From assembly GCA_902363145.1 (NCBI GenBank), contig CABIZB010000008.1:23546-87545 (forward strand): DNA of 64,000 nucleotides. The letters run 5' to 3'. Origin of the DNA: Oscillospiraceae bacterium (GTDB taxonomy: Bacteria > Bacillota > Clostridia > Oscillospirales > Ruminococcaceae). Positions 34,772-42,830 of the stretch are shown here, piece by piece (the stretch's first letter is position 1; every line of letters starts with the position of its first letter). The notes beneath the pieces were generated by a model. That model saw nothing but the letters and a program-made list of their open reading frames with translations, was not told the DNA's origin and did not search any database. Position numbers and translations under genes: made by a program.

Positions 34772-34898
34772 AAAAAAGCCCATATTGAAAATGGGAAAAA
34801 TCTTTTTTGATTTCAATGCTTATCGAATACGCATGCTATGTAACATAAACATTTCCCCCTTTTAATAATACTATACAAAAAAAGCGGCTAATTGTCAA
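34772..34898 (-). promoter_or_regulatory. tet(M)-style promoter and transcription attenuator
   Basis: Minus strand: TTGACA (34893-34898), 17 bp, TATAGT (34870-34875), AAGGGGG ribosome site, 8-codon leader (34820-34846), then terminator CCCAT/ATGGG (34779-34783 with 34791-34795) followed by GCTTTTTT. GCATGCG..AAGCAT and TGCTTATTTTGCGTATGC can form a competing structure. This is the layout by which ribosome slowing raises readthrough into tet(M). The remainder of 34648-34771 is untranslated leader with a further stem (34659-34693). Confidence 0.8.
34820..34846 (-). CDS. Attenuator leader peptide (8 aa)
   Basis: MLHSMRIR between the ribosome site and the attenuator hairpin, similar in length and start to the Orf12 leader region of Tn916 tet(M). 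Ribosome progress through it would decide termination. Confidence 0.65.
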   Translation of the reverse strand: MLHSMRIR

Positions 34899-34992
34899 CA
34901 TATACATATGAATTATTTTGGCTAACTGATTGAATTGTGTAGACATATCCAAGAAGAAAGGGGAACAGTAAAATGTAACAGGGTGAATAACT

Positions 34993-35346
34993 ATGGCAAA
35001 AAGACCAGTACCGAAATACGATTTCAAGGCTTTTGGGGCAGCGATAAAGGCGGCGCGGACAGGGCGCAAGGAGAGCCGCAAGAAAGTGAGCGACGAAATG
35101 TTTATCTCGCCGCGCTACCTTGCGAACATTGAGAACAAGGGGCAGCACCCAAGTTTACAGATTTTCTTTGAGCTTATGCTCCGCTACAATATATCCGTAG
35201 ACCAGTTTCTTTTGGAAACGCCGCCAGAGAAGAACACGCAGCGGCGGCAGCTTGACGCGCTTCTTGACGGTATGAGCGATACAGGCATACGGATTGTGAG
35301 CGCAACGGCAAAGGAGATAGCGGAAGTCGAAACAGAGGGCAGATAA
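34993..35346 (+). CDS. XRE-family helix-turn-helix regulator
   Basis: 117 aa. FGAAIKAARTGRKESRKKVS, MFISPRYLANIENKGQHPSL is a classical Cro/CI helix-turn-helix; the C-terminal 50 residues are helical. AGGGTG lies before the ATG. It points toward the mobilization genes and probably controls ICE transfer functions. GC-rich like the ICE backbone, in contrast to the adjoining resistance cassette. Confidence 0.85.
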   Translation: MAKRPVPKYDFKAFGAAIKAARTGRKESRKKVSDEMFISPRYLANIENKGQHPSLQIFFELMLRYNISVDQFLLETPPEKNTQRRQLDALLDGMSDTGIRIVSATAKEIAEVETEGR

Positions 35347-35486
35347 GAAGTGTCCGTCAGAATTGAATAAGGTTTAGAGAGCGTTGTAATCTTTTTTTGA
35401 GGATTGCAGCGTTTTTCTTTTGCGGAAGTTTGGCAAAACCGGGCATAGCTCCGTAGTAAGGCATAAGGGATAAAAACATTCGTAGC

Positions 35487-35581
35487 AAGCATAGGAAGCG
35501 GGTACCCACTTCCGTATTTTCCCCTCCCGCGCTGCGGCGCGTCGGTTGAAAATTGCTTGTTGGGAAGTGTCCCAAACCCTC
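35487..35581. other. Candidate oriT of the ICE, copy next to mobC/relaxase
   Basis: GCAAGCATA, then a 20-bp near-perfect palindrome GGAAGCGGGTACCCACTTCC (35494-35513), a GC-rich spacer, TTGCTTG and TTGGGA/TCCCAA (35560-35575). Directly upstream of mobC. A near copy lies inverted at 42728-42828. The stretch 35347-35486 shows nothing else. Confidence 0.75.
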
Positions 35582-35607
35582 GGAACGGAAAGGAAAGGAG
35601 CGAATAC

Positions 35608-35937
35608 ATGAACGGACGCAAAAGAACGGTGCAAATCAAATTCAGAGTGACGGAAGCGGAACGGGATTTAATACTGGAAAAAATGAAGCTCGTACCCACC
35701 CGGAACATGGCGGCATATCTGCGGAAGATTGCCATTGACGGGTATATCATTCAGATAGACCATGCCGATATAAAGGCAATGACCGCAGAGATACAGAAAA
35801 TCGGTGTCAACGTCAACCAGATAGCACGCCGCGTAAACGCGACGGGGAACGCATACCAAGAGGACATAGAGGAAATAAAGGGGGTGCTTGCGGAAATATG
35901 GCGGTTACAAAGATTAAGCCTATTAAAAGCACTCTAA
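35608..35937 (+). CDS. MobC-like relaxosome protein of the ICE
   Basis: 109 aa from ATG 35608 (AAAGGAAAGGAG upstream). VQIKFRVTEAERDLILEKM (ribbon-helix-helix-like), MAAYLRKIAIDGYI, and the MobC signature IGVNVNQIARRVNATG. It overlaps the relaxase start by 40 bp. It binds oriT and assists nicking. Confidence 0.85.
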   Translation: MNGRKRTVQIKFRVTEAERDLILEKMKLVPTRNMAAYLRKIAIDGYIIQIDHADIKAMTAEIQKIGVNVNQIARRVNATGNAYQEDIEEIKGVLAEIWRLQRLSLLKAL

Positions 35938-37244
35938 GCAAAGCCCTTGACTATATCGAAAACCCGGACAAGACGGACGGAAAAATGCTTGTGTCCTCTT
36001 TCGGCTGCTCCTATGAAACGGCAGATATTGAATTTGAATATACCTTGTCCCAAGCACTCCAAAAGGGGAACAATTTAGCCTTTCATCTGATACAGTCCTT
36101 TGAGCCGGGGGAAGTCGATTATCAGAAAGCCCATGAAATCGGAAAGCAGCTTGCCGACGCGGTAACAAAGGGGCAGCATGAATATGTACTCACGACGCAC
36201 ATTGACAAAGGACACGTCCACAATCACATTATTTTCTGCGCCGTAAATTTCGTAGACCACCGCAAATATAATTCCAACAAAAGGAGCTATTACGGCATAC
36301 GGAACATGAGCGACAAGCTGTGTCGGGAAAATGGCTTGTCCGTCGTCGTTCCCGGCAAGGGCAGCAAGGGAAAGAGCTATGCGGAGTACCAGGCAGAAAA
36401 GACGGGTACAAGTTGGAAAGGCAAGCTAAAGATTGCCGTTGACGCGCTTATCCCCCAAGTTTCCAGTTTTGAGGAATTGTTGCAGCGGTTACAGGCGGCG
36501 GGCTATGAGATAAAGCCGGGGAAATATGTGTCATGCCGCGCCCCCGGACAGGAACGCTTCACCCGTCTTAAAACCCTCGGCGCGGATTATACAGAGGAAG
36601 CCATAAGGGAACGGATAGCGGGCAGACGGGCAAAGGCGGCGAAAGCCCCCAGAGAGCAGCGCGGCGTTTCGCTGCTTATCGACATTGAGAACAGTATCAA
36701 GGCGGCGCAGAGTAAGGGCTATGAACAGTGGGCGAAAATCCACAATCTGAAACAGGCAGCAAAGACCATGAATTTCTTGACGGAACATAAGATTGAACAG
36801 TACGCGGATTTAGTCAGCCGGATTGAAGAAATGGCAGCGGAAAGCGGACAGGCGGCAGACGCATTGAAGGACGCGGAAAAGCGGCTTGCGGACATGGCGG
36901 TGCTTATCAAGAATGTTTCCACCTACCAAAAGACAAAGCCCGTCTATGACGCATACCGCAAGGCAAGGAACAGGGAGAAGTACCGCGCCGGACAGGAACA
37001 GGCGATTATCCTACATGAAGCCGCCGCAAGGTCGCTGAAAGCGGCGGGCATTGCAAAGCTCCCGAACCTTGCCGCGCTGCAATCGGAATATGAAGCCCTC
37101 CAAGCGCAGAAAGAAGCCCTTTATGCCGACTATGGGAAGCTGAAAAAGAAAGTCCGGGAATACGATATTATCAAGCAGAACATTGACAGCATTTTACAGG
37201 CAGACAGGCAGCCGGAACGGGAAAAGGGAACAGAGCGCGGATAA
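35898..37244 (+). CDS. MOBP-type relaxase of the ICE
   Basis: 448 aa. AVTKIKPIKSTLSKALDYIE (candidate catalytic Tyr19) and HIDKGHVHNH with His101/106/108/110 at the same positions as the AT-rich relaxase at 26305. The C-terminal half is a coiled coil (EKRLADMAVLIKNVSTYQKT). The stop is followed by a ribosome site and the Orf8-like gene. It acts at the adjoining oriT and hands DNA to VirD4, which is truncated in this copy. Confidence 0.9.
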   Translation: MAVTKIKPIKSTLSKALDYIENPDKTDGKMLVSSFGCSYETADIEFEYTLSQALQKGNNLAFHLIQSFEPGEVDYQKAHEIGKQLADAVTKGQHEYVLTTHIDKGHVHNHIIFCAVNFVDHRKYNSNKRSYYGIRNMSDKLCRENGLSVVVPGKGSKGKSYAEYQAEKTGTSWKGKLKIAVDALIPQVSSFEELLQRLQAAGYEIKPGKYVSCRAPGQERFTRLKTLGADYTEEAIRERIAGRRAKAAKAPREQRGVSLLIDIENSIKAAQSKGYEQWAKIHNLKQAAKTMNFLTEHKIEQYADLVSRIEEMAAESGQAADALKDAEKRLADMAVLIKNVSTYQKTKPVYDAYRKARNREKYRAGQEQAIILHEAAARSLKAAGIAKLPNLAALQSEYEALQAQKEALYADYGKLKKKVREYDIIKQNIDSILQADRQPEREKGTERG

Positions 37245-37307
37245 GGATAGCAAAATCCCCGCCGCTGTGCTATGATAGGGCTATCAAAAAGCAGAGGAGC
37301 GTTGAGC

Positions 37308-37559
37308 ATGGAAAACCAGAAAATGCCGGAATATGAAACCATACGCGCCGCCGTTGCCGGGGAAAAATGGGCGGTGGAGAAAGTCGTGGAGTGCTACAAG
37401 GACGAAATCGACAGGCTATCGACGGTAGCGGTCAGACAGCCGGACGGAAGCACGAAACAGGAAATCAACGAAGATATGCGCCAGTCCATCACAAAGAAGC
37501 TGATAGAAGCCCTCCCGCAGTTCCCGCTTGAAGAAATGGAAAAGGGAAATGTCAGATAG
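37308..37559 (+). CDS. Helix-turn-helix protein, Orf8 type, second ICE copy
   Basis: 83 aa from ATG 37308 (GAGGAG upstream). MPEYETIRAAVAGEKWAVEK, VVECYKDEIDRLS matches the Orf8-type family at 32227 and 60118. It lies last in the mobC-relaxase operon and is closed by a strong terminator. Confidence 0.75.
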   Translation: MENQKMPEYETIRAAVAGEKWAVEKVVECYKDEIDRLSTVAVRQPDGSTKQEINEDMRQSITKKLIEALPQFPLEEMEKGNVR

Positions 37560-37570
37560 GCAAAAAAAGA

Positions 37571-37615
37571 ACAGGGCGCGGAAGCCAGTATATGACTTCC
37601 GCGCCCTGTCTTTTT
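37571..37615 (+). terminator. Terminator of the mobC-relaxase operon
   Basis: 14-bp perfect GC-rich stem (37571-37584 with 37596-37609), followed by CTTTTT. Confidence 0.9.
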
Positions 37616-37636
37616 ATGGGTGCTGTTTTCGTGAAT

Positions 37637-37748
37637 GTTACGCAGTAGAACGCCATTTTTGGGGGTAAAGGTATAAAGTATCGCCTATCCGATTTTCACG
37701 CCCGGAAAGCCCTGTAAATCAAGGGATTTTCCGCGCCTACTGCGTAAC
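37637..37748. repeat. 12-bp inverted repeat pair bracketing a short gene-free stretch
   Basis: GTTACGCAGTAG (37637-37648) and CTACTGCGTAAC (37737-37748), perfect, 88 bp apart; the right arm includes the stop of the Cys-rich VLP gene. The enclosed AACGCC..TGGGGGTAAAGG..TATCGC resembles 56800-56840 behind the second VLP gene, so the block travels with that gene. Confidence 0.55.
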
Positions 37749-38102
37749 AGGGGCGCGTCTTTTCCTCATGCGCTCGGCGGCTTGTCTGCGGGTGATACGT
37801 TTCCGGCAGACGGGGCAGTATTTGACACTGTTAGAGGTTGACGCAAAGAACGCGCCGCACTCGGTACATTTCTTCTTATCCCCTGTCTGGTAAAGCTCCG
37901 CATAAAGCAGCCTGTCGGCGGGAAGCACCGCAACCCGGAACCACTTGCAGAGAAGCGAATAGGAAATGAGCTGCGGACATACGCACTCGTCCCCGTCGTC
38001 CAGTAAGATACAGTTCCCGTTATCATAATTGCAGCACGTCCGGCGCACAAGGGCGTTGACTTTCCGGCTCTGGGGCGGCGTCAGCCGCTTAACCCCGTTC
38101 AT
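37737..38102 (-). CDS. Cysteine-rich VLP-domain protein of the ICE
   Basis: 121 aa. RRTCCNYDNGNCILLDDGDE, CVCPQLISYSLLCKWFRVAVLP (VLP motif), then a zinc ribbon KKCTECGAFF/VKYCPVCRKR and a basic tail. A conserved protein of Tn1549-type elements with unknown function, presumably nucleic-acid-binding. The last gene of the transfer operon, overlapping its neighbour by 4 bp. Homologue at 56872 in the nested element. Confidence 0.85.
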   Translation of the reverse strand: MNGVKRLTPPQSRKVNALVRRTCCNYDNGNCILLDDGDECVCPQLISYSLLCKWFRVAVLPADRLLYAELYQTGDKKKCTECGAFFASTSNSVKYCPVCRKRITRRQAAERMRKRRAPVTQ

Positions 38103-38311
38103 ACTTCATCAGCGGCGTAAATGGGAAGCTCTGCAAATTCCGCTTCGGTCAAAGCGTCCACTTTGGAAAGGGTGCGCTTTGCAAGCTCCCGCATATCCGC
38201 GTCCATGTAGGGCAGCGCGGCGTTGACATTCTCAATCAAAGCCCGCTTGCCGCCCTCGTTGTAAATGCTCAAAAGGTTTGTTTCTTCAACAGTCAGTCTA
38301 ATCATGCTCAT
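38099..38311 (-). CDS. Transposon-transfer-assisting (TTRAP-like) protein
   Basis: 70 aa. IRLTVEETNLLSIYNEGGKR, ALPYMDADMRELAKRTLSKV fits the small TTRAP family found in Tn1549-like elements. Helical and acidic. Coupled by 4-bp overlaps to both neighbours. The role is known only by association with transfer. Confidence 0.7.
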   Translation of the reverse strand: MSMIRLTVEETNLLSIYNEGGKRALIENVNAALPYMDADMRELAKRTLSKVDALTEAEFAELPIYAADEV

Positions 38312-39261
38312 ACCTCCATATCGTGATTTTTTGTTTTTGCCGCCGCCTTTTTCGGGGCGGTCTTTGCCTTGTCTGCTTTAAGCTGCGCCCGGATAGAGGG
38401 GCGGGGCTTCCTTATCTCCCTGTCCCGGTTCTCCCCCTTGTCAATCAGCGCATACGTCCCATGTCTGCCCTCGATTTTGGAAAAGGAAAGGGTCTTGTAG
38501 GGCAGCATGGAGAAAAGGCGGTCAGTGTCCTTTGTGGCTGCAAGCCGCATGAACGCCGGGGAAAGCTCTGCCATGAAATGGGTCTTGTTCGGGCTGTTCG
38601 GCTCGTAATGCCGCTTCATTTCCCGCACAATGCGCCGCGCTTCCGTTTCAATCAGCCCGTCCCGCAAAGCGGCAATATGCGCCTTGAAATCCCTCGGCGA
38701 AAGCTGCTCCCGGCTGCGCCGTTCTTCCTGTAAGAGCGATTGCAGCGCGTCCGGGTCGTTGGGTACGGCTTCAAAGCGTTCAAATTTCCCAAGCTGCGGG
38801 TCTGGGGTTCCGTCAAAATATCTCCCGGCTTCCTGTACCCTTTCCTCATGCTCATAAATCAGCTTCACCGTATCGGCGGGCAGCTCCTTTTCCTTGACGC
38901 GCTCATAATGTTTAGAGTAGTCCAGTTCGTACAGATTGCCCTTGATTTTCCCGCGCTCCTTTCCCGTCAGCTCGATTGCATAGGCAAGAACGCGGTCGCT
39001 TGTCTGCTCCATGTAGAAACGCCATGTGTTGTGGGGCGCGGTGTCTTTGAGGAAAACGTCGCGCTCCCGGAAACAGTGCGTCCCGGACGGGCGGCAGAAC
39101 CACAAAAGTGTTTTGTCCTCCCTGTGGGGGCTTGCCGCCGCCTTTGCGATAATCTCTTTGTCAATGTCTAAGTCGCTCTGGTAAAAGCCTGTGTTCTGCT
39201 TCATAATCGCTTCAAGGGAAGCAAACAAATCCATGTTTTCAAATTTGCTCTGTTCCGGCAT
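38308..39261 (-). CDS. Conserved Tn1549-type ICE protein (317 aa)
   Basis: Soluble, with no catalytic motif that I recognise. Contains SPHREDKTLLWFCRPSGTHC, a region resembling ICE proteins seen next to LtrC-like genes. The C-terminus (RKPRPSIRAQLKADKAKTAP) repeats the C-terminus of the upstream 1108-aa fusion protein (EKKPSIRAQLRADKEKAQK), suggesting a shared interaction or localisation tail. Three bases separate the two genes. Confidence 0.6.
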   Translation of the reverse strand: MPEQSKFENMDLFASLEAIMKQNTGFYQSDLDIDKEIIAKAAASPHREDKTLLWFCRPSGTHCFRERDVFLKDTAPHNTWRFYMEQTSDRVLAYAIELTGKERGKIKGNLYELDYSKHYERVKEKELPADTVKLIYEHEERVQEAGRYFDGTPDPQLGKFERFEAVPNDPDALQSLLQEERRSREQLSPRDFKAHIAALRDGLIETEARRIVREMKRHYEPNSPNKTHFMAELSPAFMRLAATKDTDRLFSMLPYKTLSFSKIEGRHGTYALIDKGENRDREIRKPRPSIRAQLKADKAKTAPKKAAAKTKNHDMEV

Positions 39262-39264
39262 GGG

Positions 39265-42200
39265 TCAGCTCCTTTCCAAGTCCTGTGACTTCTGCTTTGC
39301 GTTTTTCTTCTGTGCCTTTTCCTTGTCGGCTCTAAGCTGCGCCCGGATAGAGGGTTTCTTTTCCGGCTTCGCTCCCTTGCCGCGCTCCTTGTCGGCTTTG
39401 ACAGCGTTAGCCAGGTCAACAAGGGAAATCTGCTCGCCCGCCTTTACCTTTGCTTCCAGTTCGTCAACGGTGGGGGTGTTGTTGATGATACCGTCAATCA
39501 TGTTCCCGTTCTGCTCTGTGGTCTGCTCGGCGGTTTTCAAGGGATTGTCCCGCTGCGCCTGTTCTGCGGCAACGGCAAACGCCCGCGTCCCATTCCCCAT
39601 AATCAGATACTTTCCGTCGTCCGACTGGTGGTGAAAGCCATATCCGGCGGCTTCTATCTGCTCCCGGCTCATGGCGGTCACATGGAAAGTCCCCCTCGGT
39701 GTCTTGACAGTTTCGCCCGTTTCCAAGTCGTCCGGGGTAAGCTGCTTTTGCTCCTGTAAAAACTCCGGCACTTCCCGAAAACCTACACTGTCAACGAAAT
39801 GCGCCGCGTCCTGTCCGTCCTGATGAAGCACTACCACGTCGGAAACGGAAAGGCTGTGTCCCTTAAAATCTTTGGGGTGGTCGATATTGAAACAGGTGTA
39901 AATATCTTCAAGGGAAGTTTCCGGCGCAAGGGGCGCGGAATAGACAAGCTCATAGTTCGCCCTGTCAACCACATTTCCCGCCGCCTGCAGGCGGTCGTAT
40001 GGCTCAAAGCGGAAATCCCTTGTTTCGTCCCCGCCCTTTATCTGGTAAATGGAAAAGGTGTCTTTGTCCTGTCCGGCGGTCTGCGCCGTTTCCTGTGCCT
40101 TTGCGTAAAGCTGCTTCACGTCGCCCTCGGTCAGCTCGCCGCTTTTGAGCTGCCCCATAAGCTCGCGGCATTTCTCCGGCGTTCCCGTATAAAGCACGTC
40201 GCCCATTTTCGCCCGCCCGTTCTCCTGTGTCACATAGGCTTGCAAGAGGTAGCTGTTTTCCCGGCTGTCGCTGTAAAGGTTCCGGCGCACTCTGTAAATC
40301 GTTTCCGGGGTAAAGGCTTCTTTCGGGGCTGCGCCCGCTTTTTCCTGTGCGCCGGATTTTCCCGGTGCGGCTGCTTCCGGCTCCGGCTTCTCCGGCGCGG
40401 CTTCCTGTCCCTCTCTGGTGGGCTGCTCCTGTCCGGCGGTCTGCTCCTTGTCCTGTGCCTTTTGCAGCTCCGCTAAGTTCTCGTCTATGGAATTGATAAT
40501 CTCGGCGGCTGCGCTGCGTATCGTTTCAAGGGAGCTTTTCAGCTCGGACAGCTCCCGCCCGCTGCTCCACCCGGCGACATAGCCGAAAGAGTAGTCCGAC
40601 GTGTCAAGCCCGTAATGTTGGCAGACAGTATAGGCGACGCTTTCCGCTTCGACTTCGCGGGTGCGGCGGTCAACGTGGGGCTGCTGCTCGTCCTTTGGCG
40701 CGTTGAGGTCAATGTCGTGCAGCTTCGCATGGGCGATTTCGTGAATAGCGGTCTTTAAGGTCTGTAATTCGCTCATGCCCTCGTTGATAGCAATGCGCTT
40801 GTCCTCCAAGTGGTAGTAGCCATGAGAGCCGCCCTCGATATTCTCAAAGGCGATAGGAACGGGGGAAGTCTTTTCAAGGGCTGCGAAAAAATCCTTGTAG
40901 CGGTCAACGTCGCCTGTCAGCTCGTCAACCGCAATGTCCGGCAGCTCCTTTCCCTCGGTCTGGGAAACGTCAAAGACGGATACCACCTTGTAGGCGGGTA
41001 TGGTGACTTCCTTTTCCTCGGTGACGGGCTTCCCGTCCTTGCCGATAACGGGCTTCTGCGTGTGCGGGTCGATTTTCTGCATTTCCTGTTTGATTTTATA
41101 GGGTGACGGAGCAATGATTTTAATTCCCTTTTGCCCTTTCATCACGTTTCGTTCAAAGTTGTTCTTCCAAGCGGAAAAGCCCGCCACAAGGGAAGCGTCC
41201 GGCTTCTGCATGGCGATAAGGACGGTGTTTCGGAAGCTGTAATTATGGAATTTTGACATGACTTTCAGATATTCCCGGTAACGCTCGCTGTCAAAGAGTT
41301 CCGCAATACCCTGTTCCAGACGGTCGGTAATCTCTTTGAGCTTTTCGGCGGGCTTCTCGCTCGTCAGCACGATAGGGATAACCGGGCGCGGCTCCTGTGG
41401 CTGCTCTGCGGTCTGCGCCGTTCTCTGCCCCGGCGCGGCTGCGTCCATTTCTACCTTTGACGGGTCGGGTCTTTCCGGCTGCGGGGGCTGCGGCGTTACC
41501 CGGTATTCCTCCGGCACGTCGCGCCCGTCGTACCATTCTGTAAAGGTGTTGCGGTTGTTGTAGATATAGCCCTTTTCGGTAAACATACCGTCGTCGTTAA
41601 TGGAAGTGTCCCGCCCGTATTCCTCATACATGAAATACTTTTTCGCTTCTTCGGGAAGTTCCGGTTCTTCCAGTTCATCAACCAGATAACGCCCGTATTC
41701 TTCTTCATTGTGGACGGACGGATAAATCCAGTAGCAGTCAAGGTTCTGTGCAAGGTTGATAATGTCCTGTAAGCTGTCGGCATGGTCGCCGTATTCAATG
41801 GCTGCAATGAATTTCTCCCGGTCGTCGTCAAACTGCATTTCCAAGAGCTTCCCTAAATAGTTCAGCTCGTCGGGGTGGGAATACTCGCTTAAATGCTCCG
41901 TCAAGCCGGGGATAGTGGATTGAAATTCTGTGAAATGCCATTCCTCATAGTGCTTGAAGTCAATCCCGATACGGTCAAAGACTTCTTTCAGATGTTCGGC
42001 AGTCGTGGGGAATGTCACCCATTCGCCCGCGGGTCTGCCCTCGGTGTACTTCCCAAGATTGGAAAGATAGCCGCTTAAAATCGGTTCTGCCATTTGTTCG
42101 CTCCTTTCTTTTTCAATCATGCGGTGCATAAGCTCAAAATCCTCAATGCTCATGCTCCCGTCAAATACATAGGGGTTAAAATCCTCCCCGTCCCGGTAGG

Positions 42201-42591
42201 GCTTTTCGGAAAAGGGAAGCCCCGCTTCATGGGCGGCTGCCCTCGCTTCCTCGATAACCTCCGGGGGAAGCCTGTCGTCATGCGCTCCGATAAAACCGTC
42301 AATGTCGTTCATGCTGTTTTCGTAGTGGTAACGCACTCCGGCGGTCAGCTCGTCAAGGCTCATGTCCTCGCCTAAATGCCCGCAATAGTAGCCGTTTAAG
42401 ATAACGGCGGCGGGGTCAATGCTTTTTATTTCCTCTAACCGGCTCCTGTCCTCCGGGTAGAGCGTATCGTCCATATCAAGATGAAAATATTCCGCGTTCC
42501 ATGAACGCCCCTGTTTCCAGAACGCCACCCATGCGATACCGTCCCTAAGCTCGTCTTGATAGTCCTTTACGGTGTCCCGTAAACTTGCCAT
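39265..42591 (-). CDS. Multidomain antirestriction/LtrC-like protein (ArdA-ArdC-YodL-DUF4316)
   Basis: 1108 aa. Residues 1-165: unclassified N-terminal domain. About 170-365: ArdA-like (ILSGYLSNLGKYTEGRPAG, DLQ-like acidic stretches), a DNA-mimic inhibitor of restriction enzymes. About 425-690: ArdC-like, with a ssDNA-binding part and a zinc metallopeptidase motif HEIAHAKLHD near 617. About 850-960: YodL-like (FRFEPYDRLQAAGNVVDRAN). About 975-1030: DUF4316 (TPRGTFHVTAMSREQIEAAG). The fusion would protect the entering strand from host restriction. GGAGG lies before the ATG; oriT copy 2 is upstream. Confidence 0.8.
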   Translation of the reverse strand: MASLRDTVKDYQDELRDGIAWVAFWKQGRSWNAEYFHLDMDDTLYPEDRSRLEEIKSIDPAAVILNGYYCGHLGEDMSLDELTAGVRYHYENSMNDIDGFIGAHDDRLPPEVIEEARAAAHEAGLPFSEKPYRDGEDFNPYVFDGSMSIEDFELMHRMIEKERSEQMAEPILSGYLSNLGKYTEGRPAGEWVTFPTTAEHLKEVFDRIGIDFKHYEEWHFTEFQSTIPGLTEHLSEYSHPDELNYLGKLLEMQFDDDREKFIAAIEYGDHADSLQDIINLAQNLDCYWIYPSVHNEEEYGRYLVDELEEPELPEEAKKYFMYEEYGRDTSINDDGMFTEKGYIYNNRNTFTEWYDGRDVPEEYRVTPQPPQPERPDPSKVEMDAAAPGQRTAQTAEQPQEPRPVIPIVLTSEKPAEKLKEITDRLEQGIAELFDSERYREYLKVMSKFHNYSFRNTVLIAMQKPDASLVAGFSAWKNNFERNVMKGQKGIKIIAPSPYKIKQEMQKIDPHTQKPVIGKDGKPVTEEKEVTIPAYKVVSVFDVSQTEGKELPDIAVDELTGDVDRYKDFFAALEKTSPVPIAFENIEGGSHGYYHLEDKRIAINEGMSELQTLKTAIHEIAHAKLHDIDLNAPKDEQQPHVDRRTREVEAESVAYTVCQHYGLDTSDYSFGYVAGWSSGRELSELKSSLETIRSAAAEIINSIDENLAELQKAQDKEQTAGQEQPTREGQEAAPEKPEPEAAAPGKSGAQEKAGAAPKEAFTPETIYRVRRNLYSDSRENSYLLQAYVTQENGRAKMGDVLYTGTPEKCRELMGQLKSGELTEGDVKQLYAKAQETAQTAGQDKDTFSIYQIKGGDETRDFRFEPYDRLQAAGNVVDRANYELVYSAPLAPETSLEDIYTCFNIDHPKDFKGHSLSVSDVVVLHQDGQDAAHFVDSVGFREVPEFLQEQKQLTPDDLETGETVKTPRGTFHVTAMSREQIEAAGYGFHHQSDDGKYLIMGNGTRAFAVAAEQAQRDNPLKTAEQTTEQNGNMIDGIINNTPTVDELEAKVKAGEQISLVDLANAVKADKERGKGAKPEKKPSIRAQLRADKEKAQKKNAKQKSQDLERS

Positions 42592-42727
42592 AGTGAAAAA
42601 CCTCCTTTCTCTGCGGCAGCGTCATAAGCTGCATTTTTTGGCTGCATGGTCTACTACGGGTACGCCCGCATTTCTGCCAAATATTTTTGAAAATTTTTAG
42701 AGGGTGAAGCCCTCCGCAAAAGAGGGT

Positions 42728-42828
42728 TTGGGAAACTTCCCAACAAGCAAAATCCCCGTCCGGCGCGTCAGCGTCGCAACGGGGATTTACGGAAGTGGGT
42801 ACCCGCTTCCTATGCTTGCTATTCAAGT
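42728..42828. other. Second oriT-like copy, inverted, without adjoining relaxase
   Basis: TTGGGA/TCCCAA (42728-42743), AATCCCCGT/ACGGGGATT (42751-42759, 42779-42787), palindrome GGAAGTGGGTACCCGCTTCC (42791-42810), GCTTGCTATT. On the minus strand it aligns with 35487-35581. It separates topB from the ArdA fusion gene; 42592-42727 shows nothing else. Confidence 0.7.
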
Positions 42829-42830
42829 TT

